Positions 4,663 through 9,801 of a DNA stretch of 9,801 nt are shown here, piece after piece. A program made the position numbers and the translations under genes. The notes beneath the pieces were generated by a model, which had not been told where the DNA came from, ran no database searches, and worked only from the letters and a program-made list of their open reading frames with translations. The DNA comes from CBDUJZ01 sp047629415 (GTDB lineage Bacteria; Myxococcota_A; Bradymonadia; REDH01): NCBI GenBank assembly GCA_047629415.1, contig JBLHWZ010000212.1, positions 1 to 9,801 of the forward strand, written 5' to 3'. Numbering within the stretch: position 1 is the first letter of the stretch; the number at the start of each line of letters is the position of its first letter.

Positions 4663-7557
4663 CTAGTTGCTGCGGTTCACGATGTTTCGAACCTGGCCCG
4701 GATCGAGTGAGATACGGTAGGTGCGGTGCAGACCGACAGCTTCGTTCACGAGTTCAACGCGGTGCCGAACACCGGAAGAGAGTGGGATTCCGTTGGTCGG
4801 GGTGTCTAGACCCGTGTCGGTACCATCGATGATGATGCGGGCCGGCGGCGCGCTCTGGACGTTGATGTAGCCTGGGGGACCTGGCTCGACCGCCGCCGGT
4901 TCCGCAACGGCAGCGACTGCGGCAGCCGCCTCAGCGTCGCGCGCTTCGGCTTCCGCACGGAGCCGATCCTCTCTCTCTCTCCGAGCGCTCTCTCGCTCTT
5001 CCCGTTGTCGGTCCGACTCTTCGGCGATGGGCTCCGGTTCTACTCGCTGTGGTTCCGGCTCGGGTTCTACCCGTTGCGGCTCGGGCTCCACCCGTTGCGG
5101 CTCGGGCTCCGACTCGGGCTCCTCCCGTTGCGGCTCGAACTCCGGTTCTAAAGGCTCTGGCTCTTGCTCAGGCTCCGGCTCCGTCTCGAGCCGCGGCTGA
5201 GGTTGTTGTGTCTCGGGTTCTTGCACCGCCGGCGGCTCTTCCTCGGAGTCGGAAGGTCCCACCTCTGTGCTGGGCTCGACGCCGCGCTCTGCGACGTTGA
5301 CGGCCGCGATGTCGCCGGATTCCTCTGGTTCTGGCTCTGCGGGCTGCTCGAGCAGGTTTGCCGTGAATGTATCGAAACCGGTCTCGTTCACCACCAGCGG
5401 CGCGTTGGTTTCAACGAATCCGTCGTGGGTGAGGGTCACCGAATAGGTCCCGCCGACTTCCAGAGTGGCCTCACCTGGCGTGCTACCTCGAGCCGCGACG
5501 GCACCGTCGGCACCTCGCACCGTGAAGACGGTACCCTCGGGAGAAGATATGATCGGGACCGTCGTCATCACTGGAGGAGCCAGTTCGGCCAGTGCTACGG
5601 TGACTCCAGAGGAGCGCTCCGTGACGATGAAGCTGGTCGCGTGGGAGTCATGTCCATCTAGCTGCATTTCAACGTTGACGAGTGCTCCGACAACGAGCTC
5701 AACTTCTAGCGGCGTCTTGCCACGGTTCTCTCCATCCACCATCAGCGTTGCGCCCGGCGGTTCGGAGTTGAACGGGACAACGACGATTGGAACCGGCAGG
5801 ATCTCCCAGTTCACCAGAGCGTCGTTCGGCCCCAGCATGACCATTTCGGTCCTCTCTCGGTAGCCGTCGGCCCGGACGGTCACCTGATGTGAGCCGGTCG
5901 CGAGATCGCTGATTGACGTAGGTACAAGGCCCTCGTGCACGATGTCACCGTCGACGAGCACGGTGTATTCTAGGTCGACCGGGGTGAGCGCCAGCTGCAG
6001 AGCGGGCGAATCGCCGCCACCGCTTCGCACGAGAAAGACGGCTAAGCCGATAACCACGAGCGCAGCGACTCCAATCAGCCATCCGAGTCCGCCTTCGCGA
6101 GAAGGCTGAGGTGGTGTGGAGGCAGCAACACGGGCAGCAGAGGTCGGCGCCAGCACTACTCCGGAGCCGCTGATTCGCTTGGGGATGGCTGCAACACGAC
6201 TATTGGAGGCCCCAGTTGTGACCACCGCTTGAGCACCGCTCTCGTCCCGCAGAATCTCCTCGACGGTGGGTTCGAAGCCGGTATTGGCGTCGGGGGACGC
6301 GAGGATTCCGATGGCCGGAATCTCGCCGCTAGCAACTGGTGGCTCTGGGAGCGACCCGAGGTCGGCGTTCACGGGCATGGGGACGGCACTGGTCCCGGAC
6401 TCAGGGCGTCGGTGTAGCCCGGTGGAGTGGTCCCGCGACCATTCGCCCAATTCCTGATCGGGGTCGGGTGCGTCGCCCTTCCTTGGAATCACACCCTCGT
6501 GTTTGGCGAAGAGCGCGGTTTCGATCTCTTCGTCGTCCCACTCTAGACCAGGTTCAAAGGGCAGTTCCTCGTCGGCCTCAAGCTCTTCGATAGGCTCTGG
6601 AGCCTCGAGCGTCTCGAGCTCCGGCATTGCGTCGCTTACGAAGATGCGAATGTCCCCATCGCTTAGGAAGGCGTCCGCTCCGATCGACCACTTCTGAAGT
6701 TCCCTCGCCATGTGGTTGGCGGTCTGGAAGCGAGTTTGTGGCCCGCGCGCGAGCGCCTTCAAAACGTGGTCTTCCAGCGCGCTCGGGATGTTGGGATTGA
6801 TCAGCGACGGAGGCGTGACCTCCACCTTGCGAATCTTCTCGAGGATCTCGAACTCGCTGTCGCCATCGAAGAGGCGCCGCCCGGTGAGCATCTCGTGCAA
6901 GATGACGCCGACTGCGAACGTGTCGGAGCGGCGATCAAGCGGAAGCCCGCGCACTTGCTCGGGCGACATGTAGCCGAGTCGGTCGCTGGAGACGCCAGGG
7001 GTACTCGGCCCCGAACGGCCCATCGAGGCGACGCCAAAGCTAAGGAGTTTGACCTGCCCATCGGAGGAGACGGCAACATCGCCGGGCGCGATCCCGGTGT
7101 GGAGCAACTCGATCGCGTGGCCCGCTTCGTCGGTGCGGTTGTGCGCATACTCGAGTGCTTCGAGCACCTTCGTCGCGATGTGGACAGCGATCGGGGCGGG
7201 GAGGGCGCCTCCTACGGTTTCAGTCAGCCTGTTGAGGGTCGGTCCCGCAACGTATTGGGCCGCGACATAGTAGGTGCCGTCTGCTTTTCCGAGGTCGAGG
7301 ACTTGTGCGATATTCGCGTGCTGCAGCAAGCTCGCTCGCTTCGCTTGCTCGACGAATTCGCTGACCACTTCTTCGGACGCATCCGCGGAATCTCGCAGGC
7401 AGCGGAGCGAGATCGACCGCTCGAAGCCCTCGATGCCACTCGTCTTTGCTAGGTAGACGTCGACCCTTCCGCTGGATCCGATGCGCTCCAGCAACGTGTA
7501 TGGGCCGAAGTCCACGGGTTCTGGAAGCGGACCGAGCGGGCTATCCTGTTCTGTCAT
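4663..7557 (-). CDS. Membrane-anchored Hanks-type pseudokinase with four PEGA-like domains
   Basis: A 964-aa protein with a kinase fold at residues 19-290, an acidic disordered linker (291-488), one transmembrane helix (about 492-510), three consecutive PEGA-like repeats (about 520-588, 590-658, 667-735), a Pro/Glu-rich linker (736-845), a charged helix (846-886) and a fourth PEGA-like domain at the C-terminus (896-962). The kinase part should be cytoplasmic and the PEGA part extracytoplasmic. Catalytic positions are replaced: the VAIK Lys is Arg52, the alpha-C Glu is Gln71, HRD is H153-T-G155, the catalytic-loop Lys is Ala157, the Asn is Asp160, and DFG is S173-F-G. The glycine-rich loop is weakened to IGSSGRVDVY (26-35). 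Structural motifs persist: SPE at 198-200 for APE, the alpha-F segment SDTFAVGVILHEMLTGRRLF (211-230) and Arg276. I therefore infer a signalling or scaffolding pseudokinase rather than an active enzyme. The start ATG 7557 has only a weak AGAG upstream. A two-domain lipoprotein gene lies 160 nt upstream on the same strand. Confidence 0.9.
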   Translation of the reverse strand: MTEQDSPLGPLPEPVDFGPYTLLERIGSSGRVDVYLAKTSGIEGFERSISLRCLRDSADASEEVVSEFVEQAKRASLLQHANIAQVLDLGKADGTYYVAAQYVAGPTLNRLTETVGGALPAPIAVHIATKVLEALEYAHNRTDEAGHAIELLHTGIAPGDVAVSSDGQVKLLSFGVASMGRSGPSTPGVSSDRLGYMSPEQVRGLPLDRRSDTFAVGVILHEMLTGRRLFDGDSEFEILEKIRKVEVTPPSLINPNIPSALEDHVLKALARGPQTRFQTANHMARELQKWSIGADAFLSDGDIRIFVSDAMPELETLEAPEPIEELEADEELPFEPGLEWDDEEIETALFAKHEGVIPRKGDAPDPDQELGEWSRDHSTGLHRRPESGTSAVPMPVNADLGSLPEPPVASGEIPAIGILASPDANTGFEPTVEEILRDESGAQAVVTTGASNSRVAAIPKRISGSGVVLAPTSAARVAASTPPQPSREGGLGWLIGVAALVVIGLAVFLVRSGGGDSPALQLALTPVDLEYTVLVDGDIVHEGLVPTSISDLATGSHQVTVRADGYRERTEMVMLGPNDALVNWEILPVPIVVVPFNSEPPGATLMVDGENRGKTPLEVELVVGALVNVEMQLDGHDSHATSFIVTERSSGVTVALAELAPPVMTTVPIISSPEGTVFTVRGADGAVAARGSTPGEATLEVGGTYSVTLTHDGFVETNAPLVVNETGFDTFTANLLEQPAEPEPEESGDIAAVNVAERGVEPSTEVGPSDSEEEPPAVQEPETQQPQPRLETEPEPEQEPEPLEPEFEPQREEPESEPEPQRVEPEPQRVEPEPEPQRVEPEPIAEESDRQREERESARREREDRLRAEAEARDAEAAAAVAAVAEPAAVEPGPPGYINVQSAPPARIIIDGTDTGLDTPTNGIPLSSGVRHRVELVNEAVGLHRTYRISLDPGQVRNIVNRSN
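5029..5151 (-). repeat. Minisatellite-like Glu-Pro/QRVEP coding repeat
   Basis: Residues 803-843 of the pseudokinase are an EP-rich tract. They include three tandem copies of QRVEPEP, one with an extra EP (821-827, 828-836, 837-843), preceded by a related QREEPESEPEP. At the DNA level the + strand shows repeated blocks of the type CCCGTTGCGGCTCGGGCTC between about 5070 and 5140. Such a linker is expected to be extended and to span the periplasm between the third and fourth PEGA domains. Copy number could vary between strains. Confidence 0.8.
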
Positions 7558-7580
7558 TGCGGCTCTGGTGGTGACCCATC

Positions 7581-7590
7581 GAGCTAGCTC
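7581..7590. promoter_or_regulatory. Perfect 10-bp palindrome GAGCTAGCTC 23 nt upstream of the pseudokinase start
   Basis: GAGCTAGCTC is its own reverse complement and lies in the 160-nt gap between the lipoprotein stop and the pseudokinase ATG, 23 nt before that ATG. The position would suit an operator or a 5'-UTR structure, but no known regulator consensus is recognised and a palindrome of this length can occur by chance. Confidence 0.25.
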
Positions 7591-7601
7591 AAAGGGGGGC
7601 A

Positions 7602-7622
7602 GCTGGCCCGAAACTGGCCAGC
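7602..7622. other. 7-bp-stem hairpin in the lipoprotein-pseudokinase gap
   Basis: GCTGGCC (7602-7608), the loop CGAAACT, then GGCCAGC (7616-7622) form a GC-rich hairpin. On the minus strand it is followed by TGCCCCCCTTTG, which is not a proper U-tract, so a rho-independent terminator is doubtful. It may attenuate or merely punctuate transcription between the two genes. Confidence 0.35.
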
Positions 7623-7717
7623 CGGCCTCAAGCTACGCGTCGAAAGCGACGGCCGATCTATACCCGGTGGCTGCCGCGTTGTGTACGGACTTTCACTCAA
7701 TCGAGCTGCCGCGGGGC

Positions 7718-9454
7718 CTAGTCGCCGTCCGGCGCGGCGAATCGGATGCGGACGTCAGTGACGATGGCTTGCTCTCCGCCGGCGATTGAGAGCGTAAACC
7801 GTGACGTGCGAGCGAGCAGTCGCTTCACCTGACTCGGCAGTCGCGCAAATGCGACCTGGCCGATGGGACCATCCGCGATCTGCCGCATGTCGAGGTGCAG
7901 GCCGTTCGCGGTCGCCTCGGTGAGGAGGCCTCGTGCGTCCGCGACATCCAACCAGCCTAACTCCCGCGCGTCCGCGTCCAGAAGCTCCATAATGTCCGAC
8001 CGCTGCCGAGCAGGAACGAGGAGCGCAAAGTTGTCGGTGATCACGAGGTTTCCAATGTCCGCCTGAGCATCGGTGAACTCGATCACCAACCGGCCGTTGT
8101 CTTCGAATGAGTTCGCACGTTCACCCATCGTCGTAACAAGTGTTTCCAGAGTCGATCGAACGAATGGTGGATCTTCAAGTTCGAACGCGATTACGACGCC
8201 GAGTCCGCTGAAGAACTCGCCGGGAGAGCCGTTGTTCACTGCACGCGAGAGGGTCAGCAGTCGTGCGCGGGTGAAAAGAATACACGCTTGCGAGCCCAAC
8301 GCGGGCAGCAGCTGACTGACCAGGTCGATTCCAAGCGGTTCGCCGAGCTCGGCTGCCGCGGCGTCGAGACCGGCCCGACGAGACTCGTTCAGCATGCCGC
8401 GTACAACGGTGTAGAGATGTTCAGGGGCCACGGTGAAGCGTGCGAAGGCGTAGACATCCTCTGTAGCCATCGCGACGAACTCAGGGTCCGCGTCGGCAGA
8501 GGTGACCCGATGGAATCCCTCGCTCGCTTCGCCTCGTGGGACCTGTGTTAGCTGTAAGTCGAGCGTGTCCTGTCCCAGAGAGACGGCTGCGGTCAACGTG
8601 CCGGAGTTCCGAAGCCTCGCGGCCACCGCCGCCGGGTCCGTTCCTTCGGGTAACCGGTCGGCCAGTTCTTGCGTGATCTGCTCTCCACGCTCGTCGAGGA
8701 GGGTCTCGGCGTTAAAGTAAGCGTGTACGTGGGCGAACTTCGCAGCTTCTGTCGATGCAGCGAACGCGTCGAGATCTGCGAGCGATTCGGAACGCTCGGT
8801 CAGCACGACGGTCAGAGCCTCGTCAATTCCTTGGCCAGCTCGGGGCAGCAGCACTGCGAACGCGCCGATGTAGGCCACCGCAATCTCGGGACCGCGATCT
8901 GTCTTTCCGAACACGTGCACAGTGTGCCCTGCGATTTCTCTTTCTTCGATCTCGGCGTCACACTCGAATGGGCGTGCCTGCAGCACTTCGGTGAGTCTGG
9001 AGTGGAAGAGGGCGGGGTCGGACAACGCCACGAGTCCGACGATACGATCGCCAACAAGCGTGATCGCGAAACCGGCGCCGGCCGAGATTCCCGAGTCTTC
9101 AAGTCGAGTCGCTCGCGCTAGGTCGATTCCGAGCGTGTTGCGAAGATCGGTCTCGATCATGCCGAGATCGCCACGGAGGACGGCCTCTAAGTGAGGCCGG
9201 ATGCCAGCGTAGCCGTTGATCACCGATCGGGGGTCTCTGATCGTGATGAAGAGCGGAGTACTCGGCGGGAGGAGGGCCGCGGCTGCCGCTGACATCTCTG
9301 CCGGCGAATTTGGGGGGGCAACTCCTGTCTCGATCCCGTGTCCTATGCCCGCATCGCTCGGCTCACCACCACAGCGGCTGCAACCGGCAGTCAGCGCCAG
9401 CATTGTAACGGTCAAGATGAGGCGGAGAGGCATAGTTTTGAGGTACCGACCCAT
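7718..9454 (-). CDS. Outer-membrane-type lipoprotein of two similar halves (DUF3352-like)
   Basis: The 578-aa protein begins with a lipoprotein signal peptide: basic residues at 3-11, a hydrophobic core at 12-21 and the lipobox LTAGC with the lipidated Cys at 25. Ser at +2 argues for the outer membrane if Lol rules apply. A short Gly/Pro-rich tether follows to about residue 55. The mature part contains two similar domains (about 56-310 and 311-578). Each has a strand near its start (PLFITIRDP at 67-75; DVYAFARFTV at 333-342), then LGIDL (108-112; 374-378), a DPxx(F/V) segment (DPALFHSRLTEVL at 146-158; DPPFVRSTLETLV at 428-440) and a later strand (AVAYIGAFAVLLP at 192-204; NLVITDNFALLVP at 469-481). 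The pattern and the ALLPPSTPLF opening recall DUF3352-type proteins, whose function is unknown; I infer no activity. ATG 9454 is supported by AAGGAG; ATG 9433 is the alternative, with no ribosome-binding site. The gene is upstream of, and co-oriented with, the pseudokinase gene. Confidence 0.82.
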   Translation of the reverse strand: MGRYLKTMPLRLILTVTMLALTAGCSRCGGEPSDAGIGHGIETGVAPPNSPAEMSAAAAALLPPSTPLFITIRDPRSVINGYAGIRPHLEAVLRGDLGMIETDLRNTLGIDLARATRLEDSGISAGAGFAITLVGDRIVGLVALSDPALFHSRLTEVLQARPFECDAEIEEREIAGHTVHVFGKTDRGPEIAVAYIGAFAVLLPRAGQGIDEALTVVLTERSESLADLDAFAASTEAAKFAHVHAYFNAETLLDERGEQITQELADRLPEGTDPAAVAARLRNSGTLTAAVSLGQDTLDLQLTQVPRGEASEGFHRVTSADADPEFVAMATEDVYAFARFTVAPEHLYTVVRGMLNESRRAGLDAAAAELGEPLGIDLVSQLLPALGSQACILFTRARLLTLSRAVNNGSPGEFFSGLGVVIAFELEDPPFVRSTLETLVTTMGERANSFEDNGRLVIEFTDAQADIGNLVITDNFALLVPARQRSDIMELLDADARELGWLDVADARGLLTEATANGLHLDMRQIADGPIGQVAFARLPSQVKRLLARTSRFTLSIAGGEQAIVTDVRIRFAAPDGD

Positions 9455-9457
9455 GGG

Positions 9458-9463
9458 CTCCTT
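9458..9463 (-). promoter_or_regulatory. Shine-Dalgarno AAGGAG of the lipoprotein gene
   Basis: On the minus strand AAGGAG lies three bases before ATG 9454. It is the best Shine-Dalgarno match upstream of any start in this window and decides in favour of 9454 over the in-frame ATG at 9433. The spacing is shorter than usual. Confidence 0.65.
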
Positions 9464-9566
9464 CGGTGGAAGTAGAGACCCTTATCCGGTGCTTCCGATC
9501 GCCGTCAACGCGTATTGCCGAGCGTCGCCTCGCGCAGTAATGACGGGAGTTCGCACCCTGGGGTCC

Positions 9567-9801
9567 ATGCTCTCGCACCTATCCATTCGAAACTTCGCGC
9601 TCATTGACCGGCTTGAGCTTGAGCTAGACGGGGGATTTGTAGCTGTGACCGGCGAGACCGGAGCAGGCAAGTCGATCGTCTTCGGCGCTCTGACCCTGTT
9701 GGTTGGTGGCCGTGCGACCAGCGAAATCATCCGAAGTGGTGAAGAAACGACCACGGTACAGGGGCTGTTCACAGTCGGAGGCGAGGCGCGCGCCTGGGTC
9801 G
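9567..9801 (+). CDS. recN: DNA repair ATPase RecN, 5' part only
   Basis: The visible 78 residues begin MLSHLSIRNFALIDRLELEL, then GGFVAVTGETGAGKSIVFGAL, LLVGGRATSEIIRSG and VQGLFTV. This is the start of RecN, an SMC-like ATPase that acts in recombinational repair of double-strand breaks. The Walker A motif GETGAGKS lies at residues 29-36, and the N-terminal M-L-x-x-L-x-I-x-N-F-A-L-I signature is the family's usual beginning. That is why I chose ATG 9567 over the in-frame ATG at 9540, which would add nine unconserved residues. The gene runs off the right edge, so Walker B and the coiled coils are not visible. It diverges from the lipoprotein gene with a 112-nt gap, which must hold both promoters; I see no convincing -35/-10 pair there. 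The family call is secure. Confidence 0.95.
   Translation, partial: MLSHLSIRNFALIDRLELELDGGFVAVTGETGAGKSIVFGALTLLVGGRATSEIIRSGEETTTVQGLFTVGGEARAWV

Noticed and set aside
6712..7452. 246-codon open frame on the + strand
   Set aside because: Antisense to the kinase-fold domain, whose motifs are clearly recognisable on the minus strand; the + product has no recognisable motif.
4663..7557. Annotation as an active serine/threonine protein kinase
   Set aside because: The overall fold fits, but Lys, Glu, HRD Asp, catalytic-loop Lys and Asn, and DFG Asp are all substituted, so activity should not be assumed.
7602..7622. Rho-independent terminator of the lipoprotein gene
   Set aside because: The stem is only 7 bp and the following minus-strand bases are a C-run with three T's, not a U-tract.
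9540..9566. ATG 9540 as the recN start
   Set aside because: In frame, but it adds nine residues before the conserved MLxxLxIxNFALI beginning of RecN and has no better ribosome-binding site.

Overview
The window is high-GC, densely coded bacterial DNA with no tRNA, rRNA, CRISPR or insertion sequence that I can see. The best guess for the host is a member of the Myxococcota or an allied deltaproteobacterial lineage. This rests on a Hanks-type kinase-fold protein with PEGA repeats, Glu/Pro-rich linkers, a DUF2723-type membrane glycosyltransferase and a lineage-restricted style of small proteins. It is an inference from gene content, not a phylogenetic result.

Left part (1-3539): the 3' end of a flippase-like (LPG_synthase_TM / UPF0104-type) membrane protein is followed after 10 nt by a soluble polyprenol-phosphate mannose synthase-type GT2. 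Both are on the + strand. Converging on them from the - strand is a 738-aa DUF2723 multi-pass membrane protein (TMEM260-like GT-C fold) with a long acidic, Ser/Pro-rich N-terminal tail. Together these could form a lipid-linked sugar synthesis and transfer module, with a polyprenyl-P-sugar made in the cytoplasm and used by a GT-C enzyme on the other side of the membrane.

Middle part (3540-4662): two small + strand genes encode proteins of 146 and 124 aa with no family I can name. The first has a basic N-terminus, a Gly/Ala-rich segment and a C-terminal helical region. The second is an Ala-rich helical protein. They run divergently from the DUF2723 gene and converge on the kinase-like gene.

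Right part (4663-9454): two - strand genes, transcribed lipoprotein first and then a 964-aa kinase-fold protein. The kinase-like protein has lost the VAIK Lys, the alpha-C Glu, the HRD Asp, the catalytic-loop Lys and Asn and the DFG Asp, but keeps the structural motifs. It therefore looks like a membrane-anchored pseudokinase carrying four PEGA-like extracytoplasmic domains. The lipoprotein is built of two similar halves and resembles DUF3352-type proteins.

Right edge (9567-9801): the 5' end of recN, divergent from the lipoprotein gene. The most noteworthy items are the pseudokinase, the orphan small-protein pair and the two-repeat lipoprotein.
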